Shown here piece by piece: positions 1 to 8,370 of a stretch of DNA of 37,230 bases (position 1 is the first letter of the stretch; every line of letters starts with the position of its first letter). Below the pieces are notes generated by a model. It searched no databases and was not told the origin of the DNA. It was given only the letters and a program-made list of their open reading frames with translations. Position numbers and translations under genes: made by a program. The stretch comes from CAYVSP01 sp964453655 (GTDB taxonomy: Bacteria; Patescibacteriota; Saccharimonadia; Saccharimonadales; CAYVSP01). The stretch lies in assembly GCA_964453655.1 (NCBI GenBank), contig CAYVSP010000006.1, positions 1 to 37,230 of the forward strand, given 5' to 3'.

Positions 1-2
1 AG

Positions 3-692
3 TTTGTTTACGGTGAAGGAAGGCTAGGCAGTAACACCAGCGAAGCAGCTGCCCGCGAAGCCCGCTATGCCTTTTTGCATCGAATTGCAGAATTCAACCA
101 TGCCAGGGCAATTATCACCGCCCATCACCAGGATGATGCCATTGAAACGGCTATCATAAATTGGATACGCGGTACCGGCCGGCGAGGCTATAGCTCCCTG
201 AGATCGAGCGATGTGCTCCTGCGCCCTTTGCTAGATATTCCTAAACAGGAATTGATTAACTACGCCAAACGTAATCATATAACGTGGCGCGAAGATACAA
301 CCAACCAAGATCCGAAATATTTGCGCAATCTTATTCGTCTGCGCGTGATGCCAAATCTGACGGTCAAACAGAGAGCCGACGTAATTGATACTATGAAGCA
401 GCTACGCGGCTTAAACGATGTGATAGACCAAAAGCTCGTCCATTTTCTACATACTCAGCCGTCACAGCATGCGATAGACCGGCACTGGTTCATCATGTTG
501 CCCTATGATGTAGCGCTTGAGGTCATGGCCATGTGGTTGCGGCTCAACAATTGCATGTTTGATACCAAGTTGCTAAACCGATTGGTAGTTGGTTCTAAAA
601 CGCTTCATGATGATAAGCATATGGATGTCGATAAGAACAATTATATTGAGGTAGCAGGTGAAAAATTGGCACTCAAGCATAGAGAGCGCTAG
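3..692 (+). CDS. tilS: tRNA(Ile)-lysidine synthase, C-terminal part (cut by window edge)
   Basis: TilS attaches lysine to C34 of the CAU-anticodon tRNA-Ile so that it reads AUA codons. The frame is open to the left edge, so the N-terminal SGGxDS ATP-binding loop lies outside. What remains begins with the conserved stretch ending EAAAREARY, followed by TAHHQDDAIET and a GTGRRG segment, all typical of the TilS N-type ATP pyrophosphatase core. After about residue 120 the protein is a poorly conserved helical C-terminal region, which is usual for the family. A TTG at 75 is only an internal codon. The gene precedes ftsH, an arrangement common in bacteria. Identification is by motif and is secure; the missing start is simply off the window. 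Confidence 0.9.
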   Translation, partial: FVYGEGRLGSNTSEAAAREARYAFLHRIAEFNHARAIITAHHQDDAIETAIINWIRGTGRRGYSSLRSSDVLLRPLLDIPKQELINYAKRNHITWREDTTNQDPKYLRNLIRLRVMPNLTVKQRADVIDTMKQLRGLNDVIDQKLVHFLHTQPSQHAIDRHWFIMLPYDVALEVMAMWLRLNNCMFDTKLLNRLVVGSKTLHDDKHMDVDKNNYIEVAGEKLALKHRER

Positions 693-709
693 CCAAAGAA
701 TGACAGATT

Positions 710-757
710 CTATATAATTGGACTGTAAACAATAAGAACGGACTATATAATAGGACT
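710..757 (+). repeat. Tandem near-repeat carrying two -10 boxes before ftsH
   Basis: A 15-base word, CTATATAATNGGACT, occurs at 710-724 and again at 743-757 with one mismatch. Each copy contains a perfect TATAAT (713-718 and 746-751). The second lies 8 bases before the ftsH ATG. This could be a duplicated promoter or a repeated operator overlapping the promoter. Confidence 0.6.
746..751 (+). promoter_or_regulatory. ftsH -10 box, start codon at expected transcription start
   Basis: TATAAT ends 8 bases before the ATG at 760, so transcription would start at or within a base or two of the start codon. No good -35 box is present at 16-18 bases, and no Shine-Dalgarno site could fit in the transcript. 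Confidence 0.6.
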
Positions 758-759
758 TT

Positions 760-2628
760 ATGGACAATAAACGGTTTCGTATAAATCAAACGGGAGGCAA
801 AGGGACACGCCGTGGGTTTAAGAATTTAGGCTTCATAGCACTTATTTTATTATTCGGGCTGATTATTTTTGCGGCCTATGGCCAGCCCGACCACCTCAAA
901 GAAGTACCGCTTTCCCAAGTGGTGCAGGAAGCAAACAGCGGACAGTATCAAAAAATCGAAGTGAAGGGCAACACCTTGTCAATAACTAAAAAAGGAGATG
1001 ATAAAGCTTCGCTGGAATCATTTAAAGATAGCGGTTCAAGCCTTAAGGATGAAGGCGTCGATTATAATAAAGTGACTGTGGACACTCGGCCCGAATCAAA
1101 CTCGGGCAGCACCTGGGCGAACATTGGTGTATCTATCTTGCCGGTTGTGATTATTAGCGCTGTCCTTTTCTTTATGCTTAGAAGTGCCCAAGGACAGGGC
1201 AATCAAGCACTTGCATTCGGCAAAAGCCGGGCTCGACTATACGGTAATGAAAAGGATAAGATGACGTTTAGTAGTGTGGCTGGTTCTGAGGAAGCCAAGC
1301 AGGACTTGCAAGAAGTCGTCGAGTTTTTAAAATATCCTAAAAAATTTGAAGCTGTTGGCGCCAAGATTCCTAAAGGTGTTTTACTGGTTGGGCCGCCCGG
1401 TACCGGTAAAACTATGATGGCTCGGGCTGTTGCAGGTGAAGCCAATGTGCCCTTTTTCAGTATTTCCGGATCTGAGTTTGTCGAGATGTTTGTAGGTGTT
1501 GGCGCCAGTCGTGTACGAGATCTTTTTGCCAAAGCCAAAAAAAATGCACCATGCATTATCTTTATTGATGAAATCGACGCAGTTGGACGAAGACGTGGTT
1601 CGGGAATGGGCGGCGGCCATGATGAGCGAGAGCAGACCTTGAACCAAATTTTGGTGGAAATGGATGGCTTTGAGCAAGGCACAAATGTAATTGTGCTGGC
1701 TGCAACCAACCGCTCAGATGTGTTAGATCCGGCACTACTAAGACCCGGACGCTTCGACCGCCGTGTCAATATTGATTTGCCGGACCGAAAAGATCGCGAG
1801 GCTATCCTAAAAATTCACTTTGCAAAAAAGCCGATAGCTAAAGACGTCAATTTGGATGCCTTGGCTGCTAAAACAGCCGGCAGCTCAGGTGCTGACTTGC
1901 AGAATATTGCTAATGAAGCCGCCATAATCGCCGCTCGCCATAATCGCCGCGAGATTAACAATAGTGATCTCACTAACGCGTTTGAAAAAGTTGCCATAGG
2001 CCCCGAGCGTAAGAGTAAAATTATGACCCAAAAAGAAAAAGAAATTTCGGCATATCATGAAGCAGGCCATGCCGTCGTGGGACATATCCTACCAGACAGT
2101 GATCCCATCCACAAAGTGACTATTATCCCGCGCGGGCGGACTGGGGGCGTGACATGGTCAATACCGGCTGAGGATAAGAATTACCATAGTATTGTTGAGT
2201 TCAAAGACGTGTTAGCAAGGGCACTCGGAGGCCGTGTGGCAGAAGAAATTATCTACGGGGCTGATCATGTGACAACTGGTGCCGGCAGCGATTTACAAAG
2301 TGCGGCTGAGCTGGCACGCGACATGGTCGTTAACCAGGGTATGGGTAAAAAGCTGCGTGACCAAGTCTTCCATGTTGATGAAGGCATGATGCTCGATAAG
2401 CTAGTTCACGAACGACAATACTCCGACGATACCGCTAAAACCATTGATGCTGAGGTAGAGAACCTAATCAGTGAGGCGGCCAATCGTGCCAGGGCTGTCA
2501 TTAAAGCAAATATATCCAAACTCGAAGCACTTAAAAAGCGTCTGCTTGAAAAAGAGACAGTTGAAGCCGATGAAGTGTTGGAGGTCTTGAAGGGTTCTAT
2601 GATGCCCAAAACAGCCGCGTTATATTGA
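760..2628 (+). CDS. ftsH: ATP-dependent zinc metalloprotease FtsH
   Basis: FtsH is a membrane-anchored hexameric AAA+ protease that extracts and degrades membrane and regulatory proteins. At 622 residues it has normal length. Transmembrane helices lie at about 24-41 and 119-140, flanking a small periplasmic-side domain. The AAA domain has Walker A GPPGTGKT at 211-218, Walker B IIFIDEID at 266-273, and the second region of homology with arginines 328 and 331. The peptidase has HEAGH at 433-437, and D511 in TGAGSD is the third zinc ligand. All catalytic residues are present. The C-terminus is a predicted helical or coiled region (about 560-612). The ATG at 760 is preceded directly by TATAAT, favouring this start and a leaderless transcript. 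Confidence 0.98.
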   Translation: MDNKRFRINQTGGKGTRRGFKNLGFIALILLFGLIIFAAYGQPDHLKEVPLSQVVQEANSGQYQKIEVKGNTLSITKKGDDKASLESFKDSGSSLKDEGVDYNKVTVDTRPESNSGSTWANIGVSILPVVIISAVLFFMLRSAQGQGNQALAFGKSRARLYGNEKDKMTFSSVAGSEEAKQDLQEVVEFLKYPKKFEAVGAKIPKGVLLVGPPGTGKTMMARAVAGEANVPFFSISGSEFVEMFVGVGASRVRDLFAKAKKNAPCIIFIDEIDAVGRRRGSGMGGGHDEREQTLNQILVEMDGFEQGTNVIVLAATNRSDVLDPALLRPGRFDRRVNIDLPDRKDREAILKIHFAKKPIAKDVNLDALAAKTAGSSGADLQNIANEAAIIAARHNRREINNSDLTNAFEKVAIGPERKSKIMTQKEKEISAYHEAGHAVVGHILPDSDPIHKVTIIPRGRTGGVTWSIPAEDKNYHSIVEFKDVLARALGGRVAEEIIYGADHVTTGAGSDLQSAAELARDMVVNQGMGKKLRDQVFHVDEGMMLDKLVHERQYSDDTAKTIDAEVENLISEAANRARAVIKANISKLEALKKRLLEKETVEADEVLEVLKGSMMPKTAALY

Positions 2629-2725
2629 TTTGTGCTAGCTTCGGGAAGATCGACGCTATTTAAGCAAACAAGAAATTCTTCGAAAAAACTTATGATTTGG
2701 GGTGTTTTTGAGTGCCGCTTGTCCC

Positions 2726-2731
2726 TATAAT
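2726..2731 (+). promoter_or_regulatory. murJ -10 box
   Basis: A perfect TATAAT ends 8 bases before the murJ ATG at 2740. The region at the -35 position is T-rich without a clear TTGACA. There is no room for a Shine-Dalgarno site, so the mRNA should be leaderless or nearly so. Confidence 0.55.
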
Positions 2732-2739
2732 GAAGGCGA

Positions 2740-4329
2740 ATGAAGCAATTCCTGACAAGAACAAACAAACGAATTACCTTTGGCAACGCAGCTTTGCTAC
2801 TTATGGTTACCACCCTTCTAGCTCAATTATTGGGCTTTTTCCGAAATCGTCTTGTCAGTACTAACTTTACGCAGGTGAATCCAGGTAGTACCGATGCCTT
2901 TTTTGCGGCCTTTCAGATCCCGGACTTCTTTTACCTGACGATTGCAGCTGGCGTTTTAGGGGTGGCTTTTATGCCAGTCTTAGCCGACAGGTTACAATCC
3001 AATGATAAAAAGGGAATCTGGGAAATCAGCAGCAGCTTACTTAACCTGCTAACTATCGTGATGTTTGCAGTCGCGCTTATTATCTTTGTTTTTGCCAAGC
3101 CGTTATTGCACCACATAGTTGCTCCCAAGCTCGGGCCCGTTCAGCTTGACCAGGCTACTACCATCATGCGAATAGTGGCACTTAACCCTTTGCTCTTCAC
3201 GCTGTCGGGCATTTTAACTAGTGTGCAGCAAACCTTTGGGCGCTTCTTCTTTTATGCCATTGCGCCGTTGTTTTATAACCTCTCAATTATTGCCAGTGTT
3301 TATATCTTTAAATACCATATCGGGGTGATTGGTTTAGGCATTGGTGCGTTGGTAGGCGCTGTCGCCCAGTTTGCGGTTGCTGGTTTAGGATTGTGGGGCC
3401 TAGGTTTTAGCTACCGCCCTAAAATTAACTTTAAATCCAACGACTTTCGACTTATTATGCGCAAGCTACCGCCACGGGCTGTTGACCAAGGCGTAGATTC
3501 TATAAACAATATTGTTGAAACAAATCGTGCCAGCACACTCGGCCATGGGGCAGTTAGTTACTACAACTTTGCGACCACGTTAATGAATGTACCGGTTATG
3601 CTGTTTGGTACGGCAATCGCCACAGCCGCTTTCCCTCGCCTTAATGACCGCTTGGCACAACACCGCCCCGATTTGTTTCATAAAGATTTCTTCAAAGTCG
3701 TTCGCATCATGGTATGGATTGCTATGCCGGTTGCTGTTATTTCCTACTTTACGCGCGGTTATTTAGCTCGACTATTGTATGGAAGTGTTTCGCCTGAAGT
3801 AGCTGTCATTTTTGGCTTTCTATCAATAGCCATCTTCGCAAGGATTATGTATACAATTCTGTCGCGCTATTTTTATGCCCAGAAAGATACGGCCACCCCG
3901 TTGTTCGTATCTCTTTTTGTAATTGGTTTTAATATATTTTTGGCTTTCCGATTAGCCCAACCTGGCGTCTATGGACTTGCTGGCCTAGCTCTGGCTCAAT
4001 CAATTGCAGCCGCTACAGAAATTACACTATTAGTATTAGTAATGTTAATACGTGATCCGGCATTGCTTAATAAATCGTTTTGGGCTGCTTGCTTGCGTAT
4101 AATTTCAGTCACCGGGTTCAGTGTACTGGCTGCCTTTATCATGGTCTCGTTGTTGCCGCTTGAGTTATCCGACCGCGGCTTTCTAACTCTGGGTATCAAG
4201 TTTGGCAGTATTGCTCTTGTGACGTTTGGAGTCCATCTTGGTGTGTCGTGGTTATTCGGCATGGAAGAAGTTAAACCGGTTATAGAAAAAATACGCCGTA
4301 TAGTATTAAAACCAATTAGGATTCAATAA
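2740..4329 (+). CDS. murJ: Lipid II flippase MurJ (MviN family)
   Basis: MurJ moves the peptidoglycan precursor lipid II across the cytoplasmic membrane. The 529-residue product is hydrophobic throughout, consistent with about 14 transmembrane segments of the MOP flippase fold. The N-terminal segment LAQLLGFFRNRLVSTNF, the segment GSTDAFFAAFQIPDF and the later FARIMYTILSRYFYAQKDT are strongly MurJ-like. The short basic C-terminus ends IRRIVLKPIRIQ. It has its own promoter after ftsH and converges with the small minus-strand gene at 4334, with only four bases between the stops. Presence of murJ indicates that this organism builds its own peptidoglycan. Confidence 0.95.
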   Translation: MKQFLTRTNKRITFGNAALLLMVTTLLAQLLGFFRNRLVSTNFTQVNPGSTDAFFAAFQIPDFFYLTIAAGVLGVAFMPVLADRLQSNDKKGIWEISSSLLNLLTIVMFAVALIIFVFAKPLLHHIVAPKLGPVQLDQATTIMRIVALNPLLFTLSGILTSVQQTFGRFFFYAIAPLFYNLSIIASVYIFKYHIGVIGLGIGALVGAVAQFAVAGLGLWGLGFSYRPKINFKSNDFRLIMRKLPPRAVDQGVDSINNIVETNRASTLGHGAVSYYNFATTLMNVPVMLFGTAIATAAFPRLNDRLAQHRPDLFHKDFFKVVRIMVWIAMPVAVISYFTRGYLARLLYGSVSPEVAVIFGFLSIAIFARIMYTILSRYFYAQKDTATPLFVSLFVIGFNIFLAFRLAQPGVYGLAGLALAQSIAAATEITLLVLVMLIRDPALLNKSFWAACLRIISVTGFSVLAAFIMVSLLPLELSDRGFLTLGIKFGSIALVTFGVHLGVSWLFGMEEVKPVIEKIRRIVLKPIRIQ

Positions 4330-4333
4330 AGTA

Positions 4334-4546
4334 CTACCAAGTTGGATCGAGTTCAGGTGGTCTACTGTTGGTCATTTCGACCATCTTGGCTGTCGCGGGC
4401 TTTCCTAGATCGGCAAACGGACTACTGTCTGATCCAGACCGCATGAGTTCCGCAAATGCTGCTGCTTGTGCTGCAAATCGGTCTTGGTTGGCCAAAATAA
4501 ATTCTTCACTTGAACCTGGATTTATTGGCGTTCGTTGATATGTCAT
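4334..4546 (-). CDS. Small 70-residue protein of unknown function
   Basis: The product is acidic, soluble and unrecognised, rich in Ala, Ser, Pro and Glu, with a central predicted helix around FAAQAAAFAELMRSGS. It has no signal peptide, membrane segment or cysteines. The case that it is a real gene rests on its promoter: TTGACG, a 17-base spacer and TATAAT lie immediately upstream on the minus strand, ending 9 bases before the ATG. It is transcribed divergently from lepA and convergently with murJ. No function can be assigned. Confidence 0.65.
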   Translation of the reverse strand: MTYQRTPINPGSSEEFILANQDRFAAQAAAFAELMRSGSDSSPFADLGKPATAKMVEMTNSRPPELDPTW

Positions 4547-4555
4547 AGAGACGCT

Positions 4556-4584
4556 ATTATAAATACTTTATATAAACACGTCAA
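4556..4584 (-). promoter_or_regulatory. Promoter of the 70-residue gene
   Basis: On the minus strand TTGACG (4584-4579) is separated by exactly 17 bases from TATAAT (4561-4556). The predicted start of transcription is about 4549, only about 3 bases from the ATG at 4546. Confidence 0.75.
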
Positions 4585-4596
4585 TAGCGGATAAGA

Positions 4597-4605
4597 TGTT
4601 ACACT
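4597..4605 (+). promoter_or_regulatory. lepA extended -10 promoter
   Basis: TGTTACACT fits an extended -10 (TGnTANANT) and ends 7 bases before the lepA ATG at 4613. It lies back to back with the promoter of the divergent small gene. No -35 match is seen, as expected for an extended -10 promoter. Confidence 0.5.
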
Positions 4606-4612
4606 AGGTTTC

Positions 4613-6406
4613 ATGCAACAGAATCATATACGCAACTTCTGCATCATTGCTCACATTGACCATGGCAAATCTACATTGGCTGATCGCTTGCTGGAGTTGA
4701 CCGGGACGGTAGAAAAGCGCCAAATGCGCGAACAGGTATTGGATAAGATGGACCTCGAGAGAGAAAAAGGCATAACCATAAAACTAGCGCCGGTGCGCAT
4801 GCTGTATCAAAATTATGAGCTAAATTTAATTGATACGCCTGGCCATGTCGATTTTTCATACGAGGTGTCTCGCAGCTTAGCCGCTTGCGAAGGCGCTTTA
4901 CTGGTAGTTGATGCTGCTCAAGGTATTCAGGCTCAGACACTCGCCAATGTATATCTAGCAATGGCCGCAGATCTCGCGATCATTCCTATTATTAATAAAA
5001 TCGACTTGCCAGCCGCTGACGCTACAAAGGTAAGTCAGGAGATAATTTCTCTATTAGGCTGCAAGAAGGAGGACATCTTACTTGTTTCGGCAAAAACTGG
5101 AGAAGGCGTAAAGCGAGTATTAACAAGAATCCTAAAAGACATTCTTCCCCCAACAAGCATTAATGTGAAAGGTCTATCCTCCGTCGTGAGAGCGCTTATT
5201 TTTGATAGCTATTATGATGATTACAGGGGGGTGATTTTATATGTGCGGGTGGTAGACGGCAAAATCGCGAAGGATGATTCAATTAAAATGATGGCCACCG
5301 AAGCGGAGGGTTTAGCCTTAGAAGTAGGCTCGCTAAACCCAGACATGAACCCATTATCTGAATTAAAAGCCGGTGAGATTGGCTACGTCGTAACCAACTT
5401 AAAGACAACACGTGAGGCCAAAGTGGGCGATACCATAACCTTATCGCAACAGCCGGCCGACGTTGCTTTGCCCGGCTATAAAGATGTTCAACCATTTGTT
5501 TATGCTGGATTTTTTCCAGAAACCAATGAAAATTATCAGGAATTAAAAGAAGCGGTCGAGAAACTTTCATTAAGCGATTCAGCCTTGCAGTTCACGCCGG
5601 AAAACTCACCGGTGCTTGGTTTTGGGGTTCGCATTGGCTTTTTGGGGTTACTTCATATGGATATTATTCGCGAACGGCTGGAGCGCGAGTACAATTTATC
5701 GCTTATTATTACAAACCCTTCGACGGATTATCAAGTGAACTTGAATAACGGCGATGGATTGGATATTAAAAGCGCAGCTGAGCTACCCGATACATCTCTC
5801 ATAAAAGAAATTCGTGAACCATGGATAGCAGGCGAAGTCGTGGTGCCCAAGGATTACGTCGGAGCAGTTCTGCAACTGATAACAAGTAAGCGCGGGCGAC
5901 AAAAAAATCTATCTTACGTTGATGCCGAGTTGACGGTTATTGACTTTGAGGCGCCTTTGGCTAATCTGCTAACAGACTTCTACGATCAACTTAAAAGCGT
6001 AACAAGCGGCTACGGCTCATTTAATTATGAACTGACTGATTATCGAGCCGAAGACTTAGTGCGGCTTGATTTTTATGTGGCTGGAGAGCGTGTAGATACG
6101 CTTAGCATCATGGTGCATCGGAGCGAGGCTGATCGAATAGGTCGTGAAACTGTCACTAAGCTTAAAGAAGTAATTCCTAGGCAAAACTTTCAAGTAAGCC
6201 TGCAAGCTGCCATTGGCGGTAAATTCATTGCGCGGGAAGATATATCAGCTTACCGGAAAGACGTGACAATAGGTTTATATGGCGGAGATGTTAGTCGAAA
6301 GAAGAAAGTCTTAGCTAAACAAGCCAAAGGCAAAAAACGCCTAAAACGTTTCGGCAAGGTTGATATACCGGCCGAAGCATTCACCGTTATGCTAAAGAGA
6401 GATTAA
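4613..6406 (+). CDS. lepA: Elongation factor 4 (LepA)
   Basis: LepA is a ribosome-associated GTPase related to EF-G that acts under ionic or translational stress and in ribosome maturation. The 597 residues match the family length. The G domain shows AHIDHGKS at 13-20, DTPGHVDF and NKIDLP. The body contains the LepA-typical GFGVRIGFLGLLHMDIIRERLEREY. The C-terminal domain has EDISAYRKDVTIGLYGGDVSRKKK and GKKRLKRFGKV, diagnostic of LepA rather than EF-G or BipA. The start follows an extended -10 by 7 bases. Its stop overlaps the stop of the convergent gene at 6403. Confidence 0.97.
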   Translation: MQQNHIRNFCIIAHIDHGKSTLADRLLELTGTVEKRQMREQVLDKMDLEREKGITIKLAPVRMLYQNYELNLIDTPGHVDFSYEVSRSLAACEGALLVVDAAQGIQAQTLANVYLAMAADLAIIPIINKIDLPAADATKVSQEIISLLGCKKEDILLVSAKTGEGVKRVLTRILKDILPPTSINVKGLSSVVRALIFDSYYDDYRGVILYVRVVDGKIAKDDSIKMMATEAEGLALEVGSLNPDMNPLSELKAGEIGYVVTNLKTTREAKVGDTITLSQQPADVALPGYKDVQPFVYAGFFPETNENYQELKEAVEKLSLSDSALQFTPENSPVLGFGVRIGFLGLLHMDIIRERLEREYNLSLIITNPSTDYQVNLNNGDGLDIKSAAELPDTSLIKEIREPWIAGEVVVPKDYVGAVLQLITSKRGRQKNLSYVDAELTVIDFEAPLANLLTDFYDQLKSVTSGYGSFNYELTDYRAEDLVRLDFYVAGERVDTLSIMVHRSEADRIGRETVTKLKEVIPRQNFQVSLQAAIGGKFIAREDISAYRKDVTIGLYGGDVSRKKKVLAKQAKGKKRLKRFGKVDIPAEAFTVMLKRD

Positions 6407-6933
6407 CCGCGTCCATATATCATGCCTTTGCACCCTGCAGCAGCACCAGCAAAGTTTGTAGCCGCATCATAAGTAATTTCTGCGGGGTCATGTGCAGGCG
6501 CCCAAGCATATTCACAGAGTATCCACCATGTTTGAAGACCCACTTTTCCATCTACAGAAACTGGCTTATCAAATATTTTTTCATTAGGATATGAGTACTT
6601 ATACTGACTTTGAACTTCGGTTATCCTGTTTTTGGTGTTCGTACCATACTTTGCATCTGTTTCCAGGGGAGGGTAAGCACTGCCGGTAAAGACTTTATAC
6701 TTTGCCATATAATTCGCTAGGTACTGGATGTCTCTTACGCAGGGATCAGTTGATCCATTAACAAATACACCACCTACGCACACCGTTTGAGCAGAGCTCT
6801 TATATAAATAAAATCCTCCGCCAATTACTCCAAAAATGAACACAAATAACAATAATTGTTTAGAGCGCGAATTTGGTTTTAAAGCATTTCCAAATCTTTT
6901 TAGAGCACTTTGTTTCTTTTTTTTGGTCGGCAT
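6403..6933 (-). CDS. Membrane-anchored peptidoglycan-binding-like protein
   Basis: The 176-residue product starts with a lysine-rich cytoplasmic tail (MPTKKKKQSALKRF), followed by one transmembrane helix at about 27-44 and an extracellular domain. That domain contains spaced motifs YGTNTKNRITEVQSQY and VDGKVGLQTWWIL, matching the repeat pattern of peptidoglycan-binding domain 1 (helical bundle; DG-x-G-x2-T-W). Cysteines at the start and end of the domain could form disulfides. The ATG at 6933 is chosen over upstream codons because AGGA lies 9 bases before it and a TTGACA/TTTAAT promoter lies about 30 bases upstream. It is probably a wall-attached surface protein; no catalytic residues are recognised. 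Confidence 0.75.
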   Translation of the reverse strand: MPTKKKKQSALKRFGNALKPNSRSKQLLLFVFIFGVIGGGFYLYKSSAQTVCVGGVFVNGSTDPCVRDIQYLANYMAKYKVFTGSAYPPLETDAKYGTNTKNRITEVQSQYKYSYPNEKIFDKPVSVDGKVGLQTWWILCEYAWAPAHDPAEITYDAATNFAGAAAGCKGMIYGRG

Positions 6934-6963
6934 CTTTTTATTTCCTGTTAATGGATAAGCTTT

Positions 6964-6992
6964 ATTAAAGGGATGTATATTACTTTTGTCAA
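6964..6992 (-). promoter_or_regulatory. Promoter of the peptidoglycan-binding-like gene
   Basis: On the minus strand a perfect TTGACA (6992-6987), a 17-base spacer and TTTAAT (6969-6964). This gene is an exception to the leaderless pattern: it has a leader of about 24 bases with an AGGA ribosome site. Confidence 0.65.
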
Positions 6993-7013
6993 GAAGTGGC
7001 AGCAAAGGAAGCT

Positions 7014-7625
7014 CTAACTAAATGAGAGGAGTTTCTCTATAATTTGCTGTGTTATTAAGTCGGGTGCTCCCTCGCCACTGACCTCAATGAGCAGTTTTTT
7101 ATGCTTGTAGAACTCAATCACTGGCAACGTTTTGGTTTGGAATTCGTTAATCCGTATCTTTAAAACTTCGGCGTCGTCATCATGTCGCTTACCACGGATC
7201 ATTAACTTTTCGTTTGTCTCAAATCGCCGCCACATCTCAGCTTCATCAAGCCTGAGAAATATAACTGCTTTTAAAGGGTGTCCTGATTGGGCAGCAGCTT
7301 GCATAACGGCATCTTCTTCACCATGCCAACGGCCTACTGTACTTAAGATTAAGGGTTTGTGCTTGAGACTGGACTGCTTTAAAAAGGGAAGGACAAGACC
7401 TAAATAGTAATCACTTGGAAACAGTTCACCACTGGACATGAGTCGTTTGATGGTTGCCTGGTCATGATGAGCACGCAGAATGTCGCCACCACCGATGACT
7501 GATGCACCTAAAGCTTCTGCTAACTTATGGGCTTGTGTATCTTTACCGGCAAATGGTGAGCCGAAGATATTTATTGAGCCCCCGCCAAGCCAATCAATAA
7601 TTTTTTGCGCGTCTGTAGTATCCAT
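7014..7625 (-). CDS. Adenylate-kinase-like nucleoside monophosphate kinase, variant P-loop
   Basis: The 203-residue product has the adenylate kinase layout. The P-loop is GSPFAGKDT (residues 22-30) rather than GxPGxGKGT. It is followed by a GGGDILRA segment (normally GDMLR), then SGELFPSDYYLGLV, corresponding to the NMP-binding region. Near the C-terminus RGKRHDDDAEVLKIRINEF matches the RxDD motif and following helix. The LID insertion is absent, so this is a short-type enzyme. It probably moves phosphate between ATP and a nucleoside monophosphate; the exact substrate is uncertain because both the P-loop and NMP site diverge. It has its own promoter, divergent from the gene at 7741. Confidence 0.75.
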   Translation of the reverse strand: MDTTDAQKIIDWLGGGSINIFGSPFAGKDTQAHKLAEALGASVIGGGDILRAHHDQATIKRLMSSGELFPSDYYLGLVLPFLKQSSLKHKPLILSTVGRWHGEEDAVMQAAAQSGHPLKAVIFLRLDEAEMWRRFETNEKLMIRGKRHDDDAEVLKIRINEFQTKTLPVIEFYKHKKLLIEVSGEGAPDLITQQIIEKLLSFS

Positions 7626-7635
7626 TTATTGAGTA

Positions 7636-7641
7636 ATTATA
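7636..7641 (-). promoter_or_regulatory. -10 box of the adenylate-kinase-like gene
   Basis: TATAAT on the minus strand ends 10 bases before the ATG at 7625. The predicted leader is only about three bases and no Shine-Dalgarno site exists. Confidence 0.5.
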
Positions 7642-7740
7642 TAAGTGAGGATATAAAAACCATAAAAATTCTTCATGCAATAAACAATACTTGAATATTC
7701 TAGGGTTTAGTAGTGCAATAAATGGAAGTTGGTAAAGCTT

Positions 7741-8301
7741 ATGACTACATTCGATATTGAGAGGCAATCACCAACAACTGAGGACGGGGTAAAAAAACAC
7801 CGTCTACTTATGGTTCTGCGTAGACTTTTCAGCAATGATGAGCCAATGGCGGACCCTCAAGAAGTTAGCTTTGAAGAGAGTGTTGATGTTATAGCCCAAG
7901 CGGGGCGTGTTTTATCACAATGTCGGACCATAGAAGGGGATATCCTTAGCAGCGAAGTATCGCTCGGAACAGGAGTAATAGAACGACTAACTTTCGTTGA
8001 AACGCCATCAGGATTTAGCTTTTTAGTGCAACACCCTGTTAACGGTGATAGCACCAGATTAGTCAGGTTAAGTTTTAATAACGGCGGAAGTTTTACCAAA
8101 GCCGAAGAATCGAGCAGGTTGATTGGAGAAACGAACCTGCAGCTGTGTGAACTCACAAGTCATGAAGCTAAGCCAGAAATCACTCAGCTAGCGGCCTTAT
8201 TTAACCGAGAAGATGGGCGTGAGGTAATTGATCGCCTTTTTTCTGAGTTAAACGTGATGCGCTACTATGTTCCAAGTGACTACCTCGGATTTATATCCTG
8301 A
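7741..8301 (+). CDS. Conserved-looking hypothetical cytoplasmic protein
   Basis: The product is 186 residues from the ATG at 7741; a TTG at 7729 in the same frame would add four. It is soluble, with no signal peptide, transmembrane helix or recognised motif. The middle section (about 60-130) alternates in a way that suggests beta-strands, with helical ends. Two cysteines are present (one near residue 60, one near 140). It stands alone between the divergent kinase-like gene and the CIRCE element of hrcA and is not part of the heat-shock operon. I do not recognise the family. Confidence 0.6.
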   Translation: MTTFDIERQSPTTEDGVKKHRLLMVLRRLFSNDEPMADPQEVSFEESVDVIAQAGRVLSQCRTIEGDILSSEVSLGTGVIERLTFVETPSGFSFLVQHPVNGDSTRLVRLSFNNGGSFTKAEESSRLIGETNLQLCELTSHEAKPEITQLAALFNREDGREVIDRLFSELNVMRYYVPSDYLGFIS

Positions 8302-8318
8302 GAGCTAAAACATAGTAA

Positions 8319-8345
8319 TTGGCACTCTTGACGCTAGAGTGCCAG
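8319..8345 (+). promoter_or_regulatory. CIRCE operator (HrcA binding site)
   Basis: TTGGCACTC, nine bases, then GAGTGCCAG form the inverted repeat, matching the CIRCE consensus TTAGCACTC-N9-GAGTGCTAA in most positions. The arms pair at 8 of 9 bases. It overlaps the -35 box of the promoter, so bound HrcA would block RNA polymerase. Such autoregulation of hrcA-grpE-dnaK-dnaJ is well established in other bacteria. Confidence 0.92.
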
Positions 8346-8356
8346 CGTAGTACACT
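8328..8356 (+). promoter_or_regulatory. Heat-shock operon promoter
   Basis: TTGACG (8328-8333) lies in the spacer of the CIRCE element and is followed after 17 bases by TACACT (8351-8356). Transcription should start near 8363, leaving a leader of about 8 bases. Confidence 0.8.
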
Positions 8357-8370
8357 AGCACTATTAAGTT

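Noticed and set aside
1203..1769. Long minus-strand ORF inside ftsH (188 codons)
   Set aside because: Fully antisense to the conserved AAA domain; its composition mirrors the ftsH codons and it has no promoter or ribosome site.
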